This document shows positions 50,201 through 60,119 of a stretch of 64,000 bases of DNA, piece by piece. This stretch comes from Gordionus sp. m RMFG-2023. Its lineage: Eukaryota; Nematomorpha; Gordioida; Chordodea; Parachordodidae. Under the pieces are notes generated by a model. The model saw only the letters and a program-made list of their open reading frames with translations, did not search any database and was not told where the DNA came from. The stretch spans positions 5,365,743 to 5,429,742 of the forward strand of contig NC_088778.1 of NCBI RefSeq assembly GCF_954871325.1, in the 5' to 3' direction. The translations under genes were made by a program, and so were the position numbers. Each line of letters begins with the position of its first letter. Position 1 is the stretch's first letter.

Positions 50201-51755
50201 GAAATCCTTAGGCGTTTAATCAAATCGCTCTGAGAAAAATAAGGATAAAGAGGCATTACGTTCAACTCAGAATCCATCCTTGAAGATTTGTTATTTCAAT
50301 TTCCTGAGCATCCACTCTTCCATTAGGCTGCTTCGCTCTCCTTTTTGATAAATTAATCTCTTTTTTATTTTTTTTTTGCGCCGTGATTTTTAAAAAACTA
50401 TTTATTAATCCTTAAACGAAATATTCAAATCTAAGTTTTATACTAGTTATTACTTTGAATTTTGTGTGCATAGCGAACCCGATTAAAGAGACCCTTTTAA
50501 AACAAGACGAATTATTAGGGAGAAAAATTTACCTTTGAATTAGTTATTAAATATGTTAATTATCTCTTATTTTGGTTAAAACCTAAGCAATTTTTATCGA
50601 ATATACACGATCATTCCAATGTGAATATATTAATGTCGTAATTTTTAAAGGGATCATGACTATCCGGGATCTTCACGGGATTTAAAGGGATAACTAAAAA
50701 AAATTAGGGTTGATAATTAAAGAATGATAATACGGGATTATCACGTTTTAATCGTGATAAAGAGGAATCTTATTTTAAAAGCGTTTTCCACGAGTTTCGT
50801 TGCGTTTTTAATTTTCAATTTTGTTTTTTTTGGCCTTATGATATAAGATATGTCTAGTATAGGGTATCATTCGATAGCTAATCAAAAGATTTATTCAACT
50901 GGAGGTCAATCTCTGCCCCAGTGATAATACCGTATAGTTCTTTATCCTTTAAAAAATTGAAATTTTAGAGGGATCCCTTTAAATCCCGTGAAGATCCCGG
51001 ATAGTCATGATCCCTTTAAAAATTACGACATATATATACTAAGTTTTATTTTTCGCGTAGTTTGAGTGAGAAAAATGTATAAATTTGGGAGAAGGTGAGG
51101 TGTATATCAGAGACCTGCAGTGGTACCATGCCATGGTTTTATATTTTCAGGCCTGGCCAGAATTTTTTTTTTTAATATATTTTTTTTAGTTAATAATGGC
51201 GATTTAAAATATTTGATTTTGAAATATTCGGCACGTTTAGGATATTTTTTTAAATAATTTTTTAGCCCCGGCCCGGGTATATTTAAAAAAAAATTAAAAG
51301 CCTTAGGGCCGGGCCGGGCCTTCATGTTTGATGTATATAAAGCAGTATATTATTATAATTACATATAAAAGGGGGTAGAAACTACTCGACGTTTCCTTCT
51401 GGAATGGCTCTCCTTCACTCACAGATACGTACCACTGGGTATCATAGAAACTTTTAAACATTCCTCATATCAATCCTCTCAAGAATTAATTCAAAAGAAT
51501 ACCAAGCCACCCGACGAGGATGTAATTGTTTCTACGAGTGATTACAGAATAATGAAAGATTGCGTTCTCATAAATCAAAGACCTCCCCTCAGGTCGGCTA
51601 TGTATGGGCGGAATGATTTGGAAAGGCTCATGAGCAGCCCTGATAGCAAGGATTGGATCGAAATAAGTCGAATGTTACTGGGGCCTACTCCGGAAAATTT
51701 TGCCTTTTTACCCAAGCACAAATCTAATTCATACGATTTTAACACTTCCGGATGA
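41228..51755 (+). CDS. DUS3L: tRNA-dihydrouridine(47) synthase, DUS3/DUS3L type, 5 exons, 728 aa
   Basis: FMN-dependent enzyme that reduces uridine 47 in the variable loop of tRNAs, using NADPH. Exons: 41228-42361, 45221-45555, 47199-47371, 47765-47925, 51372-51755; all sites are GT/AG, phases agree, and the total is 2187 nt with stop. N-terminal part: a 22-residue repeat occurring twice (residues 6-27 and 28-49), a basic stretch, then two CCCH zinc fingers (C84, C93, C108, H112 and C129, C138, C144, H150), as expected for the eukaryotic DUS3 branch. The TIM-barrel starts at [16 protein letters not shown] (about 320); CGEMA follows. The catalytic Cys is in NMGCP (Cys428). Later family blocks: [43 protein letters not shown] joined to [15 protein letters not shown], and the C-terminal [16 protein letters not shown]. 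Length is somewhat more than the about 650 aa of human DUS3L because of the N-terminal repeats. Exon 1 is clearly more A+T-rich than exons 2-5. Confidence 0.95.
41243..41374 (+). repeat. 66-bp in-frame tandem duplication in DUS3 exon 1
   Basis: Two nearly identical 66-bp units (41243-41308 and 41309-41374) encode [19 protein letters not shown] plus RDE twice. The near identity at DNA level points to a recent duplication. It lies before the zinc fingers in a charged, probably disordered region. Confidence 0.9.
43385..43776. repeat. About 392-bp MITE with long inverted ends, copy 1 (DUS3 intron 1)
   Basis: Left end TATATATGTCGTATTGGG, right end CCCCATACGAAATATAT. The arms are similar over about 110 bp, with mirrored GGAATCTCTTGATTTTAAAT and ATTTAAAATTAAGAGATTCC. 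A second copy lies at about 62910-63320 and shares the internal order ACCGGAAATGTATTC, GAAATTTATAGGGTA-type and GTAAAATCAGA words. Confidence 0.8.
43953..44149. repeat. MITE of the TAGTGTTGTTAAACGG family, copy 3 (DUS3 intron 1)
   Basis: Starts TAGTGTTGCTGAACGGC, ends AGTTGTTTAACAACACTA; shares AAAACGATTAACTCAA and TTTTGGTTAAAATTTTGAT internal words with other copies. Confidence 0.75.
45960..46240. repeat. G+C-tagged hAT-like MITE in DUS3 intron 2
   Basis: Starts CGCAGAGGTCTGCAATTCGC and ends with CCCGGGCCTGAAAATTTCGC then CCACTCTG. The AGAGGTCTGCA terminus matches the ends of 54917-55233 and 59398-60107. No clear target duplication. A similar patch with CCCGCC and GCGGGT words follows at about 46480-46690. 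Confidence 0.5.
47963..48081. repeat. Short G+C-rich palindromic MITE in DUS3 intron 4
   Basis: About 118 bp; ends GGCCTCGTTTTATAGTAA and TTACTATGAACGAGGCC are mirror images with one change and one indel. The core has GCGCCGTTTAATCGCCATCGC. It lies only 40 bp after exon 4. Single copy in this window. Confidence 0.7.
48530..48905 (+). other. G+C-richer patch with protein-like but unassigned frames (DUS3 intron 4)
   Basis: Balanced-composition DNA with open stretches on the plus strand such as [17 protein letters not shown] and [20 protein letters not shown]. No family recognised; probably a mobile-element relic. Confidence 0.2.
49760..50280 (+). other. G+C-richer patch with unassigned frames (DUS3 intron 4)
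   Basis: An 84-codon frame at 49979-50233 and open pieces in other frames; no recognisable motif. Likely decayed mobile-element sequence. Confidence 0.2.
50635..51029. mobile_element. Young MITE with 56/56-bp identical inverted repeats (DUS3 intron 4)
   Basis: The left arm 50635-50690 and right arm 50974-51029 are perfect reverse complements over 56 bp, starting GTCGTAATTTTTAAAGGGAT. The 395-bp element has no coding frame; its core contains another small palindrome around ACGGGATTATCACG. Flanks are A+T-rich (ATATATTAAT on the left, ATATATATAC on the right), so the target duplication is ambiguous. Perfect arms suggest recent insertion or arm conversion. Confidence 0.9.
51100..51338. repeat. 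G+C-tagged hAT-like MITE, 51108-51330, with near 8-bp duplication
   Basis: Starts CAGAGACCTGCAGTGG and contains GGCCCGGGTATA and GGGCCGGGCCGGGCC words. Flanking octamers GTGTATAT (51100-51107) and ATGTATAT (51331-51338) differ at one position. It ends 41 bp before the last DUS3 exon. Confidence 0.55.
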
Positions 51756-52141
51756 CAGAGAAAAATAACATCAATCCTCATAATATATTTTAATGCAGTG
51801 AATTTGTTTTTCCATCTGTTATTCATATTAGAATTTTTTTTTTAAAATTAATGTCGTCTGACATATATACATTAAAATTGTAACGCAAGATTCCGATGAA
51901 TATTCTAAGCATTATTTTTTATGACTTAATATTATTTGTCAAAATTGGCATTTGTACATATTGCATAAATGTAATGACTCACGAGATTTTCTATCTATAT
52001 TCACGTATTACTAATATGATTCAAACTGAGTGATGATAAATATCGTTTTATTAAACCATTTTTTAACTGTCCCACTTTACCCCAAAACATGCCCTGGCTA
52101 ACCGCACATAAATATAGCTTAAATAAGTAAGAAAAAAACGG

Positions 52142-52220
52142 GTCCCACTGAAAATCGAATCCCATAAACACGGTATACTTAGCTTAGCTTAGCCTCTTAC
52201 TTATTATACTACTGGGAGAC
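52142..52220 (-). pseudogene. tRNA-like relic (possible tRNA pseudogene or SINE head)
   Basis: On the minus strand GTCTCCC and GTGGGAC can form a 7-bp acceptor-like stem with one mismatch. TAGTATAATAAGTAAGAG resembles an A-box/D-arm, and TGGGATTCGATTTTCA resembles a weak T-arm with B-box core TTCGA. An AAGCTAAGCTAAG run replaces a normal anticodon arm. Only 79 nt are involved and pairing is poor, so a functional tRNA is unlikely. Confidence 0.3.
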
Positions 52221-52849
52221 TTTAAAATGTTTTTAAAAAATGAGTAATTATTTTAAATCTCACGCGATTATTGAACACTATTTACGTTTAATAAATATTT
52301 AAAACCTTTTTTTTCGAAATTTATGATTGTAAGTTTTTTGATTCGACTACGCCCGGCTGGCTATTTTGTCTTGATTAAAAAGCCTAAAAGTCCTATTTCA
52401 ACAGCTGTTTAGTCTAGGCTTAAACCGATTAAGTAACCAGGACACATCCTTCCATTTTGAGAATTAAAAAAATTCGCTATTTTTTATATTTTGTAAAGTC
52501 TCTTAGATCATTAATTATTAGTATATTGCGGGAATATCATTTGAGATTTTAAACTCATTGCTAAATAACAAAGGAGTCGTTTCTTGTAGATGGAATTTGG
52601 TTCCAATATTTTTAATTTTCGATTTCTACTAGGGTCAGCTGTAGAGATCAGGACCTTGTCGATTTTTCCAAAGGGGTCTTCGATCCTGTCCTTGCGATTG
52701 GTCTTTTCGGTTGGACCGTTAATAAATTTTATACGCTAAATATTTTACTCTTAGATGTTTAGTATTTTTTTTATATAAAAAATTGAATTCATATAGGCTA
52801 TAATATAATAATGTCTTATTTTTAATTATTCCTTAATTCTTGTCTCTGC

Positions 52850-53135
52850 CCTTCAACGTTCTCATACTTTATTTTTCACTCATCTTCTCTAGTTCTTCGT
52901 TTGATTTTTGTTATATCTATTTCCTTTAGGTTCTTTATGTCCATGCTTAATTTTATCATCATCCTGTACACTTTATAGATTCTTTTTGTTTTTATTCTAT
53001 CCATACCTCTTATCAATCCTTTTGTCTTAATATATTCTAACGTCTCCTATTCATTTGTTCCTTTTGTTCTAACGATTATCACGCTCTGTATATCCTTTGG
53101 TCTTAACATATCTCTTTTTCTTGTTTCTTCTCCTT
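52850..53135. repeat. Pyrimidine-rich low-complexity tract
   Basis: About 280 bp strongly biased to T and C on the plus strand (TTCTTT, CTTTTGT and TCCTTT words); a similar tract is at about 60755-60925. No coding support. Confidence 0.6.
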
Positions 53136-53452
53136 CCTATTTAAAAAAAAAAAAATTGTTGTGTGCTGTTTGTCCGTAAGTGTTTGTTGGTGTATTCTAT
53201 TTTTTCTTCAAAAATCATGTATTTAAAAACCTTCATACAAAAAATATCTTGTATTACGAAAAAAAGGAAAGAAATTCCAATTACCTCTTTCTATTGAATC
53301 CCCTGTTCTTAAATTTGTTATATTTTATCTAGATAACCAATAAAAATGACGAAAATTCTATAAAATTTGTGGCCATATGATAAAAAAAACAAATCCTCGT
53401 GGAAAAACCTTTTTTAAAAAAAAATAATCAGCTTGAAAAATTAATTCGTAAA

Positions 53453-53550
53453 CCCTGCATTTGCAGTTAGAGCGGATTCGATGCGAAATATATTAAAATA
53501 CAGCATATTTTGAATAATTCGCCTCGAATTTGTACTAACTGAATTTAGGC
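53453..53550. repeat. Short palindromic MITE, CCCTGCATTC family, copy 3
   Basis: Starts CCCTGCATTTGCAGTTAGAG; the right end has CGAATTTGTACTAACTGAAT. Ends more diverged than in the 15068 copy. Confidence 0.65.
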
Positions 53551-53824
53551 TAACCTCTCATTCACTGTTTACGCGAATTTGGGGTGATAAATACGAAAAT
53601 ATACCTAAAAATTTATTAAAATCTATCACATGCGAATAATTTCTTATCTAGACTCATGAAAAAAATAATAAGACAAAAGTTCACTTTAAAAAGTAAAAAC
53701 AAATGAAAAATAGACTTTTTAAAAAGAACAAAGCAAAATCCATTTTTTCAATTAAAAGGTATCCAAAAATAGTTAAAACGAAGGTCTTAAAAGGTCCATT
53801 TTTCTAATGCTTATCTACAATTAC

Positions 53825-53945
53825 GTGTAAGACCGGAGGTTAAGAAATTATTAACTATTACCACGCCTAAGGGATTGTTCGCGTTCTGTAGATTACCATT
53901 TGGACTTAGTGTTTCGGCTCCTATTTTTCAACGTACCAGGTGGCC
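53825..53945 (+). mobile_element. Ty3/gypsy-type retroelement fossil: reverse transcriptase scrap
   Basis: About 110 bp with the conserved Ty3-type reverse transcriptase block (TTPKGLFAF and RLPFGLS-like). No other parts or LTRs are recognised nearby. A broken, old fragment. Confidence 0.65.
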
Positions 53946-54186
53946 GTTTTCCAAAGTCAAAATATTTATCCTGGATTTTTTTTGATTCCAGGTCTAATCA
54001 TAAATAACGGTCTTTCTATTTCAGTTCAGTTTTAGACGATCATTTTAGGCTTCGCCTTATCAAGCATATTTAAAAAATCCAGTGAAAATTCTTTGACATT
54101 TTCTATACTCTACGAGTTTGGATATTTTTAACTTTTGCGAATAAATTCGGGCAATTTTTATTGCTTGCCTTGTATATACTTTATGC

Positions 54187-54368
54187 TAGTGTTGTTAAAC
54201 GGCTCGTTTTGAGCCTATTTTTAAAAACGGCCAACTCAATATTTCATCCAGAATAATATTACTCAAGCCTAAAGATTTTGCTTGTAGAAGGAATAAAGGT
54301 ATGGCCATTTAGCAAAATCTCGAGGCATTTTTAAAAATCGGCTCAAAACTAACCGTTTAACAACACTA
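54187..54368. repeat. MITE of the TAGTGTTGTTAAACGG family, copy 4
   Basis: Best-preserved copy: starts TAGTGTTGTTAAACGGCTCG and ends CCGTTTAACAACACTA, giving 16-bp near-perfect inverted ends, about 182 bp in all. The terminal TA could be the target duplication. Confidence 0.8.
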
Positions 54369-54577
54369 CTTTAGGCTATGTCCAAAATCATTTAAAATGA
54401 TTCAAAAGTTTTAAAATTTTAATTAAATCATGAAAAAAATTATATTTTGGATATGTTTATATATTTTTTTTTTAAAAAAAAGCTTACTTCTTTTTCGATA
54501 AAGTAGTTTCAAAAGTTTTCGAATCGATATAATATATAATATTATGAAATAAAACTATTATTTTTGATAAATTTAGG

Positions 54578-54745
54578 TCTGTTCTGCTCATTTAGCCTAA
54601 AAAATATTGAAAATTTACTCGCCTATGCCCACCCATTACTTAAAAAAAATAATTTTAACCCGCTAGCCACCCGCCCAGTGATGAAAATATTTGCCCGAAA
54701 TGAGGGCGAGTTAAAACCCCGCCCATTGCAAACCCTCTAGTTGAT
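54578..54745. repeat. G+C-tagged hAT-like repeat
   Basis: Begins with GGTCTGTTCTGCTCATTTAG and ends with CCCGCCCATTGCAAACCCTC; related in opposite orientation to 36010-36165. It has CCCGCTAGCCACCCGCCCAG in the core. Confidence 0.5.
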
Positions 54746-54908
54746 AATATGGTGGTATCGGATAATGTTTTTTTTGTTAGGCAAATTATCAACTTTTTAA
54801 TTTGCTCAATTTATTTTATATAATTAATATTAGAATCCACGTAAGAAACTCCGTAATTTTCATACCATTTGAATTAGTTCACGTATTTCTTTGAAACTTT
54901 TTGTAAGC

Positions 54909-55241
54909 AGTGTAAAGTAGTGATCTGCATCGGGCCTATTCAACTCCGGCCCGAAATTATTTTAAATATAGAAATTAATTTTTATAATTACTCAAAATAA
55001 AAGGCATATGTTATATGTCGTTTCGTTTCAATAAATAAAATCAAATATTTTTATTTTACATAAAAAATTTAATATAATATTGATAAATTTAGTTATATTT
55101 AAAAAAAAATTCCAAAATCCGACCCGACCTGGAACAAATTTTTTTAAAATATTAGGCCCGGTCCGAACCCGATTATTTTAAATAGAATTAGGCCCGGCCC
55201 GAAACCCGTTCGGGCCTAACTTTGCAGATCTCTAGTGTAGA
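54909..55241. mobile_element. hAT-like MITE (54917-55233) with near-perfect 8-bp duplication
   Basis: Ends GTAGTGATCTGCATCGGGCC and GGCCTAACTTTGCAGATCTC are inverted repeats. Flanks AGTGTAAA (54909-54916) and AGTGTAGA (55234-55241) differ at one base. The subterminal parts carry CGGCCCG and GGCCCGGTCC words around an A+T-rich core; no coding frame. Confidence 0.75.
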
Positions 55242-57960
55242 TCTTTGTTATTATGAAGGAAAAGATGCGCGCGCAGAGCCAGCGGGTGCGATAAGAGAGG
55301 TAAATGTTCCCAAAATATTTTTGAAAAAATATTAAAAGGTTTTTTATGAATTACAAAAAGGTATCCTTATTTCAAAAGAGTTATATTCCATTTTAAGTAC
55401 CATTAAAGAAATGTCAGAATAGCCAAAACCAGTTATTTCATCGTATCTTAATATACAATATTGGATTCAGGACAATCGATTTTTTTTTCCACTGGAATGT
55501 ATTGATAAATCATTTAATTTTACAACCATCTTATGAAATATTATTCAAATAAATTTTGTCAACAATGAGAATCGTTGATATTATTGCAGTACAGTTTAGA
55601 AGAGTAAGAGATAATATTGACCAATTATTTCAAGAGATCTATAAGTCTGTTAACGCAAAATCAAATATGATTTAGCGATAGACTCAACTTACACAAGAGC
55701 AAGCATATTCATTCAAATATAGCGTTTCTATTAAAGATTATTACAAAATAACCGTCATTTTATTCTTTACCAAAATCACTGAACGACTTGTGTTTTATCA
55801 TATTCTATTCAATTTACAAATATTATTACCTTCAATCCGTCTAAGGTTATATTGACTCTTCATATTCAAACAAATCAAATATTTGGCCCAATTTTATTCA
55901 GAGGACTTCTATCATATTATATTGTGATTCATTATAATATTTTTTTACAAATTTCATAATTTACGCTCTTATCGAAATTTTGTATTTTCCAATATTTTAA
56001 TATTTGTGTTTCTAAATTTTTTCTATTGATTCGTTTAAATAAATTTTGTGTGATGATGATTGATTCTAATAAATTTTTAATGTTTCAAAAAAAAATTATC
56101 CTCCCCCTACTAATATGCCCTAGGTAGATGAATTAATCGCACACAAAACATACTTTTTCATTCTGTCATTGTTGGGAAAGAATATGATATATTTTGTTCA
56201 ATATGTATAATGAGAGTGTTTACCTTGCATTATATTATATGTAACACTTAACTAACCGATAGAGATTATGGATGTTTATATGTAATAATTCCAAATTTAT
56301 GATAACATCATCAGAAAAAACGTATATATTTTACATTTTGATGATAAAAATTTTCAAAATTTCGGCCTTTTAAATAACTTCATGTTTTATAAAATAACAG
56401 CATCATTGAAAAATACGTATATTATCTAAGCGCGGCATTTACTCACAAATAAGAGTAAAATCTGGCGGTTGCCAACTCTAATTTGAATTTTACTTCCACT
56501 TGCGATCAATTTCAGGAAAGAAACTTTAAAAAAAAATTTTTTTGTTAAATTTAATAAGCATTTTTGAAAGAAAAATAAGGGAGGGTGGGAAAGTTCAGGA
56601 ACAAATGTGTACCAGAGTTTTTCCAGGTCGTGAGAATCGTAACTTCAATAAAATATAGACTCAGCTGGTGTCCTGAAAAAAATATATGAATGCCATATTT
56701 CCATCTTCCTTTCAAATTTTAAAAGTAATTTATTTTTTAAATCAGGAGGTTATAATATATAATCTTTTTGATAATAGCGCAACTGAAGGAATCTTAAGTA
56801 TCTGAAGTGGATAGTAGTATTAGAGATTAGAGAGATATTGGTTAAGGGTAATTAAAGGTTTGAGGATATGTGTAAAGGGTTAAGATATATTTAAAAATGA
56901 TATTTTTGTCAAAATTTAATTATTTTTATTATTTGTCAAAATTTAATTATTTTTATTATTTGTCAAATATCTTGATATAGAAATTTAAAATAAATTAGCT
57001 TTTATAGGATAATTTCCTTTATCTGGACCATAATCCAAATTTTTTTAATAAGTAAAGCAGAAATTGCAATGAGATTAACAAAAATCAAATTTGTAAGGTT
57101 AATGCATAACAATAAATAAAGGCTAAAATAAATATATTAAGCCATGGTTCTACTGAGGTTAACCCAAAATATTCCTACTAGGGTTCGTGTGGGCGGGGCT
57201 GATAAAAAATTAATTTGCAGATTTTTAAGATGTACACTTATCGTTTAAGACTTCAATGCTAAATTATTTTTTTTTATAAAGAAAAATTAATTGTATTGCA
57301 AAAAAATTTTAACAATTTTTGGATAAAAATACGATTTTTTTGTTTACATACTTTTTTTAATATGAATTTTGATGAAAAATTAAAATTTTTTCTAAAACCA
57401 AAATTTTTGATATAAAAATGTCCAAAAGGCAAAAAAAAAGGCTAATATTTAAAAGTATTATAACATTTTCGAGATAACTTTCAAAAAGTAAAATGTTTAC
57501 TGGACTTTGTTACATGCTTTATATTTGATATAAAAAATAATAATATGTTTCAAAAATAAGGATAATGTTCAAATTTTGTACAACTTTGAATGGGTATAAC
57601 TTTGGACCCTGTTAATAGAATATGATGATATTTTGGGAAAACATTAATAATTTATCCCTCTCTCATCCCTTAAAATTTATTAAATTATCTTTGGAAATGA
57701 CAGATTTAGAGCTAAAACAAAAGGTTATTATCAGTCAATAGGAACACACAGCGTATATGCATGATTGATGTGTAAATTATTACAAAGTTTATACAGTATA
57801 ATTTTAGGAAGGGTGACTAAAATAATAATATCCAAAATAACTTTTTACGATTTAAATTAATTTTAAGGATTAAAAATAAAAAATTTACACAGAAAAAATA
57901 ATTTTTTTTTAAAAAAAGAAAAAAAAACACCCTATAAATTTTCTGGTAGAAACAGATAAA
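55242..57960. other. Intergenic, A+T-rich; no gene supported
   Basis: No conserved frame seen. Notable only for a direct double of TTTGTCAAAATTTAATTATT near 56905-56965 and a G+C-richer scrap at 57180-57205 (GTGTGGGCGGGGCTG) of the hAT-like repeat type. Confidence 0.4.
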
Positions 57961-57976
57961 AAATACTAAACTTTAA

Positions 57977-58063
57977 TCCTGCATTCACAGTTAGCGCCAA
58001 TTCTCGATTCATGGCAAAATGTTATAAAACATGCGCGAATTCGCTCTAACTGTGAATGCTGAG
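57977..58063. repeat. Short palindromic MITE, CCCTGCATTC family, copy 4
   Basis: Starts TCCTGCATTCACAGTTAGCG and ends GCTCTAACTGTGAATGCTGA; long near-perfect inverted ends, 87 bp. Confidence 0.75.
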
Positions 58064-58689
58064 TATGTTGATCTTTAAAAAAAGCTAGTATATTTTATTT
58101 ATTCTAATAAAAGATTGAAAAATAACCTCCCCTTTAAAATTTTTTATTCAAAGACTATGAGTAACATTTCAAGATAAATGAAATTCGTCAAAATATTGGC
58201 AAAATTTCTTCTTTCTTTTTTGATTAGTTAGAGAAATACAGTGGAAAATTATTCGATTTATTATTCGTTTTGAAATTTATGAATACGAATAAACGTATTA
58301 TTTGATAATAATAAATAAAAATTATAAGAATTATTTATCAATTAAAAAGCGATATGCAAATTTTCAAAAATTAAATTTAAGAATAATAAAAGTAACTAAA
58401 TTAAATTTTTTTTTTTGGGCATTTCATTGATTTTTTGATGGTAATCGCTGGGATTTAAACTAGCCATTAAACGGGCATTAACCCTTATTATTTACAAAAG
58501 CGAAATTGGAACACTGAAAATTTGTCACCCGAGTTGAACCGGCAAAGAAACCGGTTTGTTTGAATCTTTTTATAAGGTAACTTAAATAGATTTAAGTACC
58601 CTGTTTAGCTATTTTTAGATATTTTCTTTTAAGGTTATTATCCGGTTAAGCATATAGAAAGGTTATCAATGAAATTTATTCTTTCTCTT

Positions 58690-59060
58690 TGCAGATACAA
58701 TTCGACAGAAGGAAATCTTGAAAAATATCTTAATTGCCTAAGGGTCTCAATATGATTTCATCAAGGAAAAGTGTTAAGAAATTTTTTTGTGCGCCGTTTT
58801 AGATAATTTTTTTCTGAATCATGAACCGTTATTTTTCGAATGAGGCTGTAGGGGAAGGGCTGTCGGCTCTGAAATGAGTATTTCAAATATCGACTGCTTA
58901 ATAAAGTATATAACCCGAGTGTGTAGTGTCAACTTACTAATGATTGGGTCGCATGATAAACGGAAAGAGATGACGGGGCTGAAGAAAAGCAAGGAAGGTG
59001 AGGATATACACAAACTATACTGGGCTAGGCGGCATGAGGCCAAGATAGTTACCTAATTAA
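58690..59060 (+). other. Possible plus-strand exons, unassigned
   Basis: A good splice acceptor (TCTTTCTCTTTGCAG, ending at 58694) is followed by an open 48-bp block reading YNSTEGNLEKYLNCLR and then a GT. At 58874-59056 a G+C-richer frame reads MSISNIDCLIKYITR and ends in a stop; an AG/GTGAGG donor-like site lies inside it. Phases of the two blocks do not join simply and no family is recognised. Could be part of a gene continuing elsewhere or chance. Confidence 0.2.
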
Positions 59061-59390
59061 AATTTATTAACAGCGCGATCAATACATATTGAATAAGTAT
59101 TTTGTTGCTTTCAACCTAATATATCAAAGAATAATTTGGATATAAAGATAATCCGATCACCCCCAAAAAAAGTTTAATGGTGATGGTCTTAAATTTTATC
59201 CATTTCTTAGGATCTATTTTAACAATTCTTTCTCATTCTTGTGAAATAAATGTTTATGATAACGAAAATGATCGTTGATCTTTGTTTTTCTATTGATATT
59301 CAGTGTAAAAAAACCTTTAAAAATATTCAATATAAAATGCTTTTCTTAATTAAAATATACCTATCACATTTTCAAAAAATGTTAGGAGAG

Positions 59391-60114
59391 ATCGGAGACT
59401 CCGAGGTCTATCGCCCACGCTAGCCCATCTAAGTGGGCATGCAAATTTTTTTTAAGAATGGGTAGACGGGCGGACGGTTTAAAAAAATTGAAAATCATTT
59501 AAGTAAATAATGATAAAAAAATTGTTCTTATGAACTTTTTTGGATATTAAAAATGAATTCTTTTATGGTATCTTAAAAATTTTTTTCTTAAAATAAATAA
59601 ACATTTTTGTAAATTTAAAACTACTTTGGTGGAAACGACAAGAGATTTTCCAAAGTTATCAAGATTAGCAAGAAAAATATTGGCAATTCCTGCAATTAGT
59701 GTTTTTTCTGAACAGGTGGAAGTTTTTAGAACAAAGAAGAACGTGTTTGAATCCAGAAGTCGGTTCATTATTATTTTTGCATTAGAGTTACATATAATAT
59801 CAATTTCATATTTTTTTTTTAATAATAATTTTATTTGATTAAATAAATTATCCATAATTTAATTTGAATATTTTTTTATGCTTAAAATAGTAATTTCCTA
59901 AATTATAACTTCTTGTAGAGAGGTGTAATGCTAAATTTTTTTCAATTAGATGCTTAAAAAAATTGAAAGAATGGCCATAATTTAATGTTATTGATAGCGG
60001 ACTTGGGTTAAAAAATTTTTAAAATAATGAGCCGGTGGGCGGGTATTTTTTAAAAACATTGGGTGGGCTGGCTTATGGTCCAAAAACCCACTCAATGCAG
60101 ACCTCTAATCGGAG
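59391..60114 (+). mobile_element. Deleted hAT transposon (59398-60107) with target duplication and dimerisation domain
   Basis: Flanked by ATCGGAG at 59391-59397 and 60108-60114. The ends carry GAGGTCTATCGCCCAC and CACTCAATGCAGACCTC words plus GGGCGGACGG and GGTGGGCGGG, matching the G+C-tagged MITEs elsewhere. The plus strand at 59626-59760 encodes a hAT C-terminal dimerisation segment (FPKLSRLARKILAIPAISVF, then SEQVEVFRTKKN). Only about 710 bp remain, so most of the transposase is deleted. This element links the short G+C-tagged repeats to a hAT source family. Confidence 0.85.
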
Positions 60115-60119
60115 CTAAG

